NCBI RefSeq assembly: GCF_030718205.1
Contig: NZ_JAUZQF010000011.1
Location: forward strand, 346,492-410,491
Direction: 5' to 3'
Length of the DNA stretch: 64,000 nt
From: Nonomuraea turcica
Lineage (GTDB): Bacteria; Actinomycetota; Actinomycetes; Streptosporangiales; Streptosporangiaceae
In this document: positions 25,417 through 34,648 of the stretch, in pieces
How positions within the stretch are numbered: position 1 is the stretch's first letter
Layout: the number at the start of each line of letters is the position of its first letter
Program-made: the position numbers and the translations under genes
Notes under the pieces: generated by a model
What the model was told of the DNA's origin: nothing
Database searches by the model: none
What the model saw: the letters and a program-made list of their open reading frames with translations, nothing else

Positions 25417-27069
25417 ATGTCCGTGAACGACGGCCCGCTCATCGTCCAGTCGGACAAAACGCTGCTGCTCGAGGTCGACCACGACAAGGCCGACGAATGC
25501 CGCAAGGCGATCGCACCGTTCGCCGAGCTCGAGCGTGCTCCCGAGCATGTGCACACCTACCGCGTCACCCCGCTGGCCCTGTGGAACGCCCGCGCCGCCG
25601 GCCATGACGCCGAGCAGGTCATCGACGCGCTGATCAGCTTCAGCCGCTACCCGGTGCCGCACGCGCTGCTCGTCGACGTCGCCGAGACCATGGCCCGCTA
25701 CGGCCGGCTGCGGCTGGAGAAGGACCCGGTCAACGGCCTGGTCCTGACCTCCACCGACCGCGCCGTGCTGGAGGAGGTGCTGCGGTCCAAGAAGATCCAG
25801 CCGATGCTGGGCGATCGGCTCGGCGCCGACTCCGTCATCGTGCACCCGAGCGACCGCGGCAACGTCAAGCAGGCGCTGCTCAAGCTGGGCTGGCCCGCGG
25901 AAGACCTGGCCGGCTACGTCGACGGCGAGGCGCATCCGATCAAGCTGGTGCAGGACGGCTGGGGGCTGCGGCCCTACCAGCAGGAGGCGGCCGACGCCTT
26001 CTGGCACGGCGGCTCCGGCGTGGTCGTGCTGCCGTGCGGCGCGGGCAAGACCATCGTCGGCGCGGCCGCGATGGCCCACGCCCAGGCCACCACGCTGATC
26101 CTGGTCACCAACACCGTCTCGGCCCACCAGTGGAAGACCGAGCTGCTCAAGCGCACCTCGCTGACCGAGGACGAGATCGGCGAATACTCCGGCTCGAAGA
26201 AGGAGATCCGCCCGGTCACCATCGCTACCTACCAGGTGATGACCACCAGGCGGAAGGGCGTCTACAGCCACCTGGAGCTGTTCGACGCGCGCGACTGGGG
26301 CCTGGTCGTCTACGACGAGGTGCACCTGCTGCCCGCGCCGATCTTCCGCATGACCGCCGATCTGCAGGCCCGCAGGCGGGTCGGGCTGACCGCGACGCTG
26401 GTGCGCGAGGACGGGCGCGAGGGCGACGTCTTCTCGCTCATCGGTCCCAAGCGCTACGACGCGCCCTGGAAGGAGATGGAAAACCAGGGCTGGATCGCGC
26501 CCGCCGACTGCGTCGAGGTCCGCGTCACGCTGACGGACGAGGAGCGGCTGGCGTACGCGATGGCCGAGCCGGAGGAGCGCTACCGCTTCTGCGCCACCAC
26601 GCCGTCCAAGACCCACGTGACCGAGGCGCTGGTCCGGCGGCACCTGGGTGAGCAGGTGCTGGTCATCGGACAATACATCGACCAGCTCGACGAGCTCGGC
26701 GAGCACCTCAACGCGCCGGTCATCAAGGGCGAGACCAGGGTCAAGGAGCGCGAGCGCCTCTACCAGGCCTTCCGCGACAAGGAGATCCAGGTGCTGGTGG
26801 TGTCGAAGGTGGCCAACTTCTCCATCGACCTGCCGGAGGCGGCTATCGCGATCCAGGTCTCGGGGACGTTCGGCTCCCGGCAGGAGGAGGCCCAGCGGCT
26901 CGGGCGGGTGCTGCGGCCCAAGGCCGACGGCGGGGGCGCCCGGTTCTACACCGTGGTCAGCAGGGACACGGTGGACCAGGAGTTCGCGGCGCATCGGCAG
27001 CGCTTCCTGGCCGAGCAGGGCTACGCCTACTCGATCATCGACGCCGACGACGTGCTCGGCGGCGTGTGA
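25417..27069 (+). CDS. DNA repair helicase XPB
   Basis: This superfamily 2 helicase of 550 residues translocates 3'-5' on DNA. Domain order: an N-terminal domain to about residue 175 with the conserved GPLIVQSDKTLLLEVDH start, then RecA-like domain 1 with LPCGAGKT (Lys211) and the DEVH box (residues 300-303), a TATLVRED motif, and RecA-like domain 2 with QVSGTFGSRQEEAQRLGRVLRP (motif VI). Bacterial XPBs are common in actinobacteria and probably assist repair or transcription-linked unwinding. AGGAAGG lies close before ATG 25417. A helicase-associated protein is encoded nearby at 20116-22455. Confidence 0.95.
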   Translation: MSVNDGPLIVQSDKTLLLEVDHDKADECRKAIAPFAELERAPEHVHTYRVTPLALWNARAAGHDAEQVIDALISFSRYPVPHALLVDVAETMARYGRLRLEKDPVNGLVLTSTDRAVLEEVLRSKKIQPMLGDRLGADSVIVHPSDRGNVKQALLKLGWPAEDLAGYVDGEAHPIKLVQDGWGLRPYQQEAADAFWHGGSGVVVLPCGAGKTIVGAAAMAHAQATTLILVTNTVSAHQWKTELLKRTSLTEDEIGEYSGSKKEIRPVTIATYQVMTTRRKGVYSHLELFDARDWGLVVYDEVHLLPAPIFRMTADLQARRRVGLTATLVREDGREGDVFSLIGPKRYDAPWKEMENQGWIAPADCVEVRVTLTDEERLAYAMAEPEERYRFCATTPSKTHVTEALVRRHLGEQVLVIGQYIDQLDELGEHLNAPVIKGETRVKERERLYQAFRDKEIQVLVVSKVANFSIDLPEAAIAIQVSGTFGSRQEEAQRLGRVLRPKADGGGARFYTVVSRDTVDQEFAAHRQRFLAEQGYAYSIIDADDVLGGV

Positions 27070-27079
27070 CGAATGACCC

Positions 27080-27099
27080 GGCCGCTCGCCCGAGCGGCC
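27080..27099 (+). terminator. GC-rich hairpin after the XPB gene
   Basis: GGCCGCTC (27080-27087) pairs with GAGCGGCC (27092-27099) around a 4-nt loop, 10 bp after the stop codon. There is no U-run, as is common in GC-rich genomes. The rest of the 234-bp gap to the convergent gene (27100-27303) holds nothing I recognise. Confidence 0.45.
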
Positions 27100-27303
27100 G
27101 AGCATTCAGCGTGGTGTCACGTCCACGAGACTCCGCGGGCCGTCGACAAGCGAACCACCCCCCTCACCAGCGTCCTATCACGCCGCCTGCGACATACCCT
27201 CATGATCCAGCAAATCCACCTGATATGCCCGATTTTTTCGGTATTCGCGTATTGCTCCACACCAGAGGGTTCTGTCGCGTTCGTTACGTTAACGAGGGCA
27301 TGC

Positions 27304-27639
27304 CTACCGGACCAACATTCCGCCGAGGAACAGCACACCCTCCGCGACGATCCACGCGATCACGGCGGCGCCCATGATCCGCCCGAACGCACGCGGGTCA
27401 TGCCTCGCCCCCGGGAGCAGCCACGCGGCGGCCGTGCAGCAGGCGGCGAGCGCGGCGAACAGACTGGACACCGTGGAGACCGCGCCCAGGCGCTGAGAGC
27501 AGGTGGACGAGTCCTCGCCGCCCGCGCAGAACGCCTCCAGACCCCAGCCCGCGAACACCGACAGGCCCCACAGCGCTGCGAGGAGGAAGCTCGCGATCGT
27601 GGGGATGATCGGGGAGAACCGGAGCTGAACCCGCGCCAC
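27304..27639 (-). CDS. Small three-helix membrane protein
   Basis: The 111-residue protein has hydrophobic segments at about residues 13-35, 54-75 and 88-108. Two cysteines in the extracytoplasmic loop (AFCAGGEDSSTCSQ) could form a disulfide. No domain recognised. It starts with ATG at 27637-27639 and is convergent with the XPB gene. Confidence 0.65.
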   Translation of the reverse strand: MARVQLRFSPIIPTIASFLLAALWGLSVFAGWGLEAFCAGGEDSSTCSQRLGAVSTVSSLFAALAACCTAAAWLLPGARHDPRAFGRIMGAAVIAWIVAEGVLFLGGMLVR

Positions 27640-27805
27640 CTCCCATCTCTACCCATCCCACCCTCACGGCAACCGACCCGCCCAACGCGGACGGCCCCCA
27701 CTACCACAGGCCGGTAAATGCGTTGGAAGCCTGCGGCGCGCGCTATTAAACTGGTCGATTCGCTGCCTTAACCACCTCCGCCACCGAACCGGGAGGCACT
27801 TTCGC

Positions 27806-29809
27806 ATGCCCGCACACCAGCTGGCCCCAGACATACCCGCCGACGTCCTGGCCGCCGAGCAGGCCCACCTGGCCGAGTCCAGGGCCGCACTCGCCGCCAT
27901 GCGGGCCCACGCCCAGTCCCTGTCCGCGGACGCGGCCGGCGACTGGGTGTCGCAGCAGATCCTGCAGTCCCTCCTCGACCAGCGGGTGGCCGCCCTGGCC
28001 GACCATCCGGACACGCCGTTGTTCTTCGGCCGCCTCGACCGCGAGGCTGGCGACGATCTTCCCGGCACGATCTACGTCGGCCGCCGCCACGTGCACGACG
28101 GTCACAGCAAGCCTCTGGTCATCGACTGGCGCGCGCCGGTGTCCCGCGCCTTCTACCAGGCCAGTCCCGCCGACCCCATGGGCGTCGTACGCCGGCGCCG
28201 CTTCGGCTACCACGGCGGCGCGCTCACCGCGTACGAGGACGAGCCACTGGGCGACGGCGTGGAGATCGGCCCGTCGAAGATCCTCACCCAGGAGATCGAG
28301 CGCCCGCGCACCGGCCCCATGCGCGACATCGTCGCCACGATCCAGCCCGACCAGGACGAGATCGTCCGCGCCACGCTGGCCCAGACGGTGTGCGTGCAGG
28401 GCGCCCCGGGCACCGGAAAGACCGCGGTGGGCCTGCACCGGGCGGCATACCTGCTGTTCACCCACCGCGAGCGGCTCGCCAGGTCAGGCGTGATGATCGT
28501 CGGCCCCAACCGGGCTTTCCTGTCCTACATCTCCTCGGTGCTGCCCGCCCTCGGCGAGGTCAAGGTCGACCAGACCACGGTGGCCGGCCTGCTGGGCGAC
28601 CACACGGCCCCGGAGGACCCGATGGTGGCGGCGGTCAAGGGCGACGCCAGGATGGCGGCGGTGCTCGAACGCGCGCTCTGGCTGCACATCGTGAAGCCTG
28701 AGGAGGGCTTGGTCTTCACCAAGGGCGCCTACCGCCACCGGGTGGCCGACTACGAGGTACGCGAGATCGTGGCGTCCCTGCGCGGCACCACCCGCTATCT
28801 CCCCGGCCGGGCGGCATTGGCGCAGCGGCTGGCCCACCTGGTCCTGGTCCGCATGGAGCAGCGCGGCGAATCGCCCGACGACCGGGTGCAGGACGCCGTG
28901 GCCAGATCGAAGCCGGTCAAACAACTCGTTGACGCGGTCTGGCCGAAATTGACGCCGGAGCAGGTCCTTTATCGCCTGCTCTCGGATCCGGAATTTCTGG
29001 CAAAGGCTGCCTCTAAATCCGATTTGTCGCCTGACGAGCAAGAAATGCTTATCTGGCGGAAACCGTACCGGAGCTGGAAGTCCGCCAAATGGTCGGCCGC
29101 GGACGCCGCGCTCCTGGACGAGCTGCGCGATCTGATGGAACGCACGCCCTCGATCGGCCACCTGGTGGTCGACGAGGCCCAGGACCTCTCCGAAATGCAG
29201 CTGCGGGCGCTCGGCCGCCGCTGCCGCAACGGCTCGGCCACCGTGCTCGGCGACCTGGCCCAGGGCACGACGCCCTGGTCGACGAGCTCCTGGAAGTCCG
29301 TGCTCGAGCACCTGGGCCAGCGCGAGGGCGAGGTGACGGAGCTGACGCTCGGCTTCCGCGTGCCGAGGGAGGTCCTCGACTACGCGGCCCGCCTGCTCCC
29401 CTCGATCGCCCCCGACCTGGCCGCCCCGCAGTCCCTGCGCCCCGGCCTGGGTTCGCTCTCCGTACGGCGGGGCGGCTCGGTCGCCGCGGTCGCCGCGGAG
29501 GCCCTCGCCAAGGAGGGTTCGATCGGCGTCATCGCCCCCGACACGCTGGTCGGCGAGGTCTCCAGCGCCTTGGCCGAGCTCCCGCACGCCGTGCTCGACC
29601 CCGACTCCACCGAGGAGCACCGTCTGCTGGTGGTCCCGGCGACCCTGGCCAAGGGTCTGGAGTACGACCACGTGATCGTCGTCGAGCCGGCGGACATCGT
29701 CGCGGCGGAGCCGCGCGGGCTGGCCCGGCTCTACGTGGTCCTGACCCGCGCGGTCACCTCGCTCACGGTCCTGCACGACAAGGCGCTGCCGGCGCAGCTG
29801 GCGGCCTGA
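27806..29809 (+). CDS. HelD/HelR-type RNA polymerase-associated motor ATPase
   Basis: This UvrD-like superfamily 1 ATPase of 667 residues acts on RNA polymerase: HelD-type proteins pry open stalled polymerase and recycle it, and the HelR branch is linked to rifamycin tolerance. An N-terminal coiled-coil-prone arm (about 1-65) precedes the ATPase domain. Walker A is GAPGTGKTAVGLHRAA with Lys205; Walker B is LVVDEAQDLSEMQLRAL near residue 455; TLGFRVPREVL and LYVVLTRA are motifs IV and VI. GGGAGG lies upstream of ATG 27806. The GGGGCTTGC-type rifamycin-associated element known upstream of some helR genes is not seen here. Confidence 0.88.
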   Translation: MPAHQLAPDIPADVLAAEQAHLAESRAALAAMRAHAQSLSADAAGDWVSQQILQSLLDQRVAALADHPDTPLFFGRLDREAGDDLPGTIYVGRRHVHDGHSKPLVIDWRAPVSRAFYQASPADPMGVVRRRRFGYHGGALTAYEDEPLGDGVEIGPSKILTQEIERPRTGPMRDIVATIQPDQDEIVRATLAQTVCVQGAPGTGKTAVGLHRAAYLLFTHRERLARSGVMIVGPNRAFLSYISSVLPALGEVKVDQTTVAGLLGDHTAPEDPMVAAVKGDARMAAVLERALWLHIVKPEEGLVFTKGAYRHRVADYEVREIVASLRGTTRYLPGRAALAQRLAHLVLVRMEQRGESPDDRVQDAVARSKPVKQLVDAVWPKLTPEQVLYRLLSDPEFLAKAASKSDLSPDEQEMLIWRKPYRSWKSAKWSAADAALLDELRDLMERTPSIGHLVVDEAQDLSEMQLRALGRRCRNGSATVLGDLAQGTTPWSTSSWKSVLEHLGQREGEVTELTLGFRVPREVLDYAARLLPSIAPDLAAPQSLRPGLGSLSVRRGGSVAAVAAEALAKEGSIGVIAPDTLVGEVSSALAELPHAVLDPDSTEEHRLLVVPATLAKGLEYDHVIVVEPADIVAAEPRGLARLYVVLTRAVTSLTVLHDKALPAQLAA

Positions 29810-29872
29810 CAGGCGGCGGGCACGGCCACTTCTAGGATGGCGGGCAGGAAGCTCTCTACCAAGGAGGATGCC

Positions 29873-30403
29873 GTGCCAGCACCGCTGCCACACGAATACC
29901 TGCCGTCGGTTCCCGCGCTCGTGGTCGAGAGCGACGACATTCAGGACGGCGAGCGGCTGAGCGACCTGCACGTCTTCAACGACTGGGGCATGCAGGGCCA
30001 GAACCTCTCGCCCCACCTCCGCTGGTCAGGCGCGCCCGCCGAGACCCGCGGCTACGCCGTCACCTGCTACGACCCCGACGCCCCCACGGGCAGCGGGTTC
30101 TGGCACTGGGTGCTGTTCGACCTGCCGGCCTCGGCGACCGAGCTGCCCACGGGCGCGGGCACCGCCCCGGACTTCAAGGGACTGCCCGCGGGCGCCGTGC
30201 ACGCCCGCAACGACTACGGTGCCAAGGAGTATGGCGGGTCGGCCCCGCCGCCCGGCGCCCCGCACCGCTACGTCTTCACCGTCCACGCGCTGGGCGTGGA
30301 CAAACTGGGCGTGGACAGCGACGCGAGCCCCGCGGTGGTCGGCTTCAACATCACCGCCAACACCCTGGCCCGCGGCCACATCATTTCCCACTACGGGATC
30401 TGA
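29873..30403 (+). CDS. YbhB/YbcL family (PEBP, Raf kinase inhibitor-like) protein
   Basis: The 176-residue phosphatidylethanolamine-binding-protein fold has the family motifs YDPDAPTGSGFWHWVLFDLP (near residues 60-79), ARNDYGAKEYGGSAPPPG and HRYVFTVHALG. Bacterial members bind small anionic ligands and have no settled function. GTG 29873 is chosen because AAGGAGG lies just upstream; the ATG 29837 frame would put the ribosome site inside the gene. It follows the HelR-like gene by 63 bp and ends at a bidirectional terminator shared with groEL. Confidence 0.9.
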   Translation: MPAPLPHEYLPSVPALVVESDDIQDGERLSDLHVFNDWGMQGQNLSPHLRWSGAPAETRGYAVTCYDPDAPTGSGFWHWVLFDLPASATELPTGAGTAPDFKGLPAGAVHARNDYGAKEYGGSAPPPGAPHRYVFTVHALGVDKLGVDSDASPAVVGFNITANTLARGHIISHYGI

Positions 30404-30425
30404 CGGCGAGAAAGCGCGGAACGAA

Positions 30426-30456
30426 AAGAGCGGCCCGGAAAACCCGGGCCGCTCTT
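30426..30456. terminator. Bidirectional intrinsic terminator between PEBP gene and groEL
   Basis: The arms AAGAGCGGCCCGG (30426-30438) and CCGGGCCGCTCTT (30444-30456) are perfectly complementary around a 5-nt loop. The site lies 22 bp after the PEBP stop and 22 bp after the groEL stop on the other strand. Confidence 0.88.
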
Positions 30457-30478
30457 CGTTGCCGCGCGAAGAAAGGAC

Positions 30479-32104
<1,626 letters not shown>

Positions 32105-32213
32105 AAGGCTAGACCTCCCAGATACAGGGTGGCTTGTCCTGGACCGAGCCGACGCCCGCGACGGCATGAGCCTGCATCTCCTTCGGCAGACCCCATCGTC
32201 TCGATCCGAGTTG

Positions 32214-32240
32214 CTGGCACTCTGCTGCACAGAGTGCCAA
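32214..32240. promoter_or_regulatory. CIRCE operator 1 (HrcA)
   Basis: TGGCACTC (32215-32222) and GAGTGCCA (32232-32239) are perfect inverted arms with the diagnostic 9-bp spacer of CIRCE (consensus TTAGCACTC-N9-GAGTGCTAA). It lies in the groEL leader downstream of the proposed -10, about 110 bp from the start codon. Confidence 0.82.
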
Positions 32241-32245
32241 CGAAC

Positions 32246-32274
32246 TGTTTAGCACTCTACCCTGCCGAGTGCAA
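32246..32274 (-). promoter_or_regulatory. groEL promoter
   Basis: On the minus strand, TTGCAC (32269-32274) and TAAACA (32246-32251) are 17 bp apart. CIRCE operator 2 lies almost exactly within this promoter, so HrcA binding would block polymerase directly. Confidence 0.5.
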
Positions 32275-32275
32275 G
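32249..32275. promoter_or_regulatory. CIRCE operator 2 (HrcA)
   Basis: TTAGCACTC (32249-32257), a 9-bp spacer and GAGTGCAAG (32267-32275). The left arm is a perfect consensus arm and the right arm has two mismatches. The tandem pair of CIRCE sites predicts tight heat-shock control of groEL by HrcA. Confidence 0.87.
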
Positions 32276-32320
32276 CGAACGTCTACCCTCCTGCGGTTCC
32301 CGCCCTGGTCAGTCTGTCTG

Positions 32321-32353
32321 TACGGCGAGCCGCTCACCGTGCGGCTCGCCGTA
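32321..32353 (-). terminator. Hairpin downstream of the cold-shock gene
   Basis: TACGGCGAGCCG (32321-32332) and CGGCTCGCCGTA (32342-32353) are perfect 12-bp arms around a 9-nt loop, 82 bp after the cold-shock protein stop codon and upstream of the groEL promoter. It would separate the two minus-strand transcripts. Confidence 0.55.
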
Positions 32354-32435
32354 GGTCGACGAAAGAATGGAGGCCGCCTCGCCCGGACTGCGTTGCCGTG
32401 CGATGCCGCCACCGGGTGCATACCAGTGACGTAAA

Positions 32436-32636
32436 TCAGACCGCCCGGACAGACTCCGCCTGCGGCCCCTTCTGGCCCTGCGTGATCTCGAACTCGACGC
32501 GCTGCCCCTGTTCGAGTGCTCGGTACCCGTCCATCAGGATCGCTGAGTAATGGACGAATACATCCTTACCACCGTCTACCGCGATGAAGCCGTAGCCCTT
32601 GTCCGCGTTGAACCACTTGACGGTGCCCTGCGCCAC
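32436..32636 (-). CDS. Cold-shock protein, CspA family
   Basis: The 66-residue single OB-fold protein starts MAQGTVKWFNADKGYGFI, with RNP1 KGYGFIAV and RNP2 VFVHYSAI. It binds single-stranded RNA and melts secondary structure. The start is GTG with AGAGGAG about 8 nt upstream. The leader is long and comparatively AT-rich, as is usual for cold-regulated csp genes. A cold-shock gene beside groEL2 and the threonine-synthase-like gene is an order I recall from Streptomyces. Confidence 0.95.
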   Translation of the reverse strand: MAQGTVKWFNADKGYGFIAVDGGKDVFVHYSAILMDGYRALEQGQRVEFEITQGQKGPQAESVRAV

Positions 32637-32732
32637 TTCCGACTCCTCTTACTGGGCTTACAGATCTCGCCCATTCCACCGCGAGACCGTAATCGCATGA
32701 CTTAACTGAAAATCAGCCAGACGATCGCCTCG

Positions 32733-32760
32733 ACCATACCTGTGGCACGGGGTTTGGCAA
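32733..32760 (-). promoter_or_regulatory. Candidate cold-shock gene promoter
   Basis: On the minus strand, TTGCCA (32755-32760) and TATGGT (32733-32738) are 16 bp apart. This would give a leader of about 90 nt ahead of the cold-shock protein start. Confidence 0.35.
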
Positions 32761-32832
32761 CAGAGTCAATCCGCAAACGACGCATTTCTTCGCAGAGTAC
32801 CTCGTTCAACGTTTAATTAGTCGGGAAAAGGA

Positions 32833-32858
32833 GAAGGCGCCCACTAGGGGGCGCCTTC
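32833..32858 (-). terminator. Intrinsic terminator after the sulfur-carrier gene
   Basis: GAAGGCGCCC (32833-32842) and GGGCGCCTTC (32849-32858) form a perfect stem with a 6-nt loop. On the minus strand it is followed by a pyrimidine/T-rich tail (TCCTTTTCCC). It lies 21 bp after the stop of the MoaD/ThiS gene and ends the riboswitch operon. Confidence 0.75.
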
Positions 32859-32879
32859 CAATGATGTGACCTCTCGCAC

Positions 32880-33155
32880 TCAACCGCCGGCGACCGCCGG
32901 GATGATGGAGATCTGAGTGCCCTCAGGGGCGGGAGTGTCGAGCCCCTCGGCGAAACGGACGTCCTCTTCTCCCACGTAAACGTTGACGAAACGCCGAATC
33001 TTGCCCGATTCATCAAGAATTCTCGCGCCGATCCCCGGGTAGTCGGAGTCGAGCTTGGCGAGCACGTCACGAAGCGTCGCACCCTCGCCACTCACTTCCG
33101 CGTTCCCCCCGGTGTACGTGCGCAGGATCGTGGGGATCCGCACAGAAACGCTCAT
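32880..33155 (-). CDS. MoaD/ThiS family sulfur-carrier protein
   Basis: The 91-residue ubiquitin-like protein ends exactly in Gly-Gly (PAVAGG), so the C-terminus needs no trimming to be activated to a thiocarboxylate and used as a sulfide donor. VSVRIPTILRTYTGGNAEV at the N-terminus and IRRFVNVYVGEEDVRF in the middle match CysO-like sulfur carriers. It begins 23 bp after the PLP enzyme and shares its SAM-riboswitch leader and terminator. I infer that it delivers sulfur to that enzyme, as CysO does to CysM, here for homocysteine formation. A general role as CysO is the alternative. Confidence 0.9.
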   Translation of the reverse strand: MSVSVRIPTILRTYTGGNAEVSGEGATLRDVLAKLDSDYPGIGARILDESGKIRRFVNVYVGEEDVRFAEGLDTPAPEGTQISIIPAVAGG

Positions 33156-33178
33156 GGTTATCTTGCCTTTCCTGGTTG

Positions 33179-34414
33179 TCAGACAGCCGCGCGGAACGCG
33201 TCGAGAGAGGGCCGGATCACGGCGGTGGGCTGGGCGTCGTCGCCGGTGATGGCGTCGAGCGTCTTGAGCCCGTCACCGGTGTTGAGCACCACGGTCTCGG
33301 CCTCGGGATCGAGCCGCCCGCTCTCGGCGAGCTTCTTCAGCACGCCCACGGTAACCCCGCCCGCGGTCTCGGCGAAAATGCCCTCCGTCGAGGCCAGAAG
33401 CTTGATGGCGGCCACGATCTCGGGGTCCGTGACGTCCTCGACGGCCCCTCCGGTGCGGCGGGCGATGTCGAGCACGTATGGTCCGTCGGCGGGGTTGCCG
33501 ATGGCCAGCGACTTGGCGATGGTGTCCGGCTTGACCGGCTGGACGACGTCGTGCCCGGCCTTGTACGCGGTGGATACCGGCGAGCACCCGGCCGCCTGCG
33601 CCCCGAAGATCTTGTAGGGCGTGTCCTCGACCAGCCCCAGCGCCACCAGCTCCTTGAAGCCCTTGTCGATCTTCGTGAGCTGCGACCCGGAGGCGATGGG
33701 GATGATGATCTGCTCGGGGAGCCGCCACCCGAGCTGCTCGGCGATCTCGTACGCGAGCGTCTTGGAGCCCTCGGCGTAGTAGGGCCGCAGGTTGACGTTG
33801 ACGAACCCCCACTTGTCGCCCAGAGGGTCGCCGATCAGCTCCGAGCAGAACCTGTTGACCTCGTCGTAGGTCCCCTCGATCCCGATCAGCTTCCCGCCGA
33901 ACACCCGGGCCATGGCGATCTTGGCGGCTTCGAGGTTGGCGGGGATGAACACGCAGGCGTCGAGCCCGGCCCGCGCCGCGGCGGCCGTGACCGCGCCCGC
34001 GAGGTTGCCCGTGGAGGAGCAGGAAAGCGTGTGGAAACCGAAGTTACGTGCCGCCTCGACGGCGATGGCCACCACCCGGTCCTTGAAGGAGTGGGTGGGG
34101 TTGCCGGAGTCGTCCTTCACGTACAGGGACTTCAGGCCGAGCGCCTGCCCGAGGTTGCCCGCCTTGACCAGCTTGGTCCAGCCGGGGTTCATGTTGGGCT
34201 TGGTGGCGACGTCGGCCGGCACGGGCAGCAGGGAGCGGTAGCGCCAGATGTTGGCGGGACCGGACTCGATGTCCGCGCGGGTCACGGCGCCGAATTCGTA
34301 GGCCGCTTCGAGCGGCCCGAAACACTCCAGACACGCGAAGCTGGGGCCGAGAGGGTAGCGCGTGCCGCACTCGCGGCAGGACAGAGCGACAGCAGGACCA
34401 AAGTCGAGCGACAT
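33179..34414 (-). CDS. thrC: Threonine-synthase-fold PLP enzyme, probable sulfur-carrier-dependent homocysteine synthase
   Basis: The 411-residue fold-type II PLP enzyme has an N-terminal zinc-ribbon-like cysteine set (C13, C16, C28, C31) and the PLP lysine Lys111 in HSFKDR. Phosphate-loop-like STGNLAGAV and a GSQLTKIDKGF segment follow. By family it is threonine synthase, acting on O-phosphohomoserine. Two contextual facts argue for methionine synthesis instead: a SAM-I riboswitch directly upstream and a GG-ending sulfur carrier directly downstream. An enzyme of this fold using O-phosphohomoserine and a sulfur-carrier protein to make homocysteine has, as I recall, been reported in Streptomyces (MetM/MetO); that name may fit better. 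ATG 34414 lies 15 nt after the riboswitch. Confidence 0.85.
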   Translation of the reverse strand: MSLDFGPAVALSCRECGTRYPLGPSFACLECFGPLEAAYEFGAVTRADIESGPANIWRYRSLLPVPADVATKPNMNPGWTKLVKAGNLGQALGLKSLYVKDDSGNPTHSFKDRVVAIAVEAARNFGFHTLSCSSTGNLAGAVTAAAARAGLDACVFIPANLEAAKIAMARVFGGKLIGIEGTYDEVNRFCSELIGDPLGDKWGFVNVNLRPYYAEGSKTLAYEIAEQLGWRLPEQIIIPIASGSQLTKIDKGFKELVALGLVEDTPYKIFGAQAAGCSPVSTAYKAGHDVVQPVKPDTIAKSLAIGNPADGPYVLDIARRTGGAVEDVTDPEIVAAIKLLASTEGIFAETAGGVTVGVLKKLAESGRLDPEAETVVLNTGDGLKTLDAITGDDAQPTAVIRPSLDAFRAAV

Positions 34415-34429
34415 GAAGCGAGGCCTTCC

Positions 34430-34567
34430 CTCATCTTCGCCCGCGGCCACCTTGACCGCGAACCGGAATTGGCACCTTGTCCCGGTCGGCCTCGCCCTGT
34501 CGCGAGTCACAAGCCGGGAGGGTTGCCGGGGCTTCGCAGGGCCGGTCCCTCCACCCCTCTGGATGAG
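34430..34567 (-). promoter_or_regulatory. SAM-I (S-box) riboswitch
   Basis: Reading the minus strand, the conserved core is clear: P1 CTCATC (34562-34567) pairs with GATGAG (34430-34435). The segments AGAGGGGTGGAGGGACCGGC and GCCCCGGCAACC form the P2 kink-turn and pseudoknot side. AAGGTGCCAATTCC is the P3 binding-pocket strand. These match the SAM-I consensus closely. Only 15 nt separate P1 from the ATG, and the Shine-Dalgarno AGGGAAGG overlaps the end of P1. I therefore infer that SAM binding stabilises P1 and hides the ribosome site, giving translational repression. Confidence 0.94.
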
Positions 34568-34621
34568 CAATATGCAGTTGTTGAAAGGGACTCTACCCGC
34601 TTAAGTAGGCGGAATTACCAT

Positions 34622-34642
34622 CCGTCTCAGCATTCGAGACGG
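34622..34642 (-). terminator. Weak hairpin after the sigma factor gene
   Basis: CCGTCTC (34622-34628) and GAGACGG (34636-34642) are perfect 7-bp arms around a 7-nt loop, 6 bp past the sigma factor stop and about 55 bp before the riboswitch. There is no U-run. Confidence 0.35.
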
Positions 34643-34648
34643 GCGGTC

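Noticed and set aside
27700..27805. Rifamycin-associated element upstream of the HelR-like gene
   Set aside because: I looked for a GGGGCTTGC-type inverted repeat and found only GCCTGCGGC, which is not a match.
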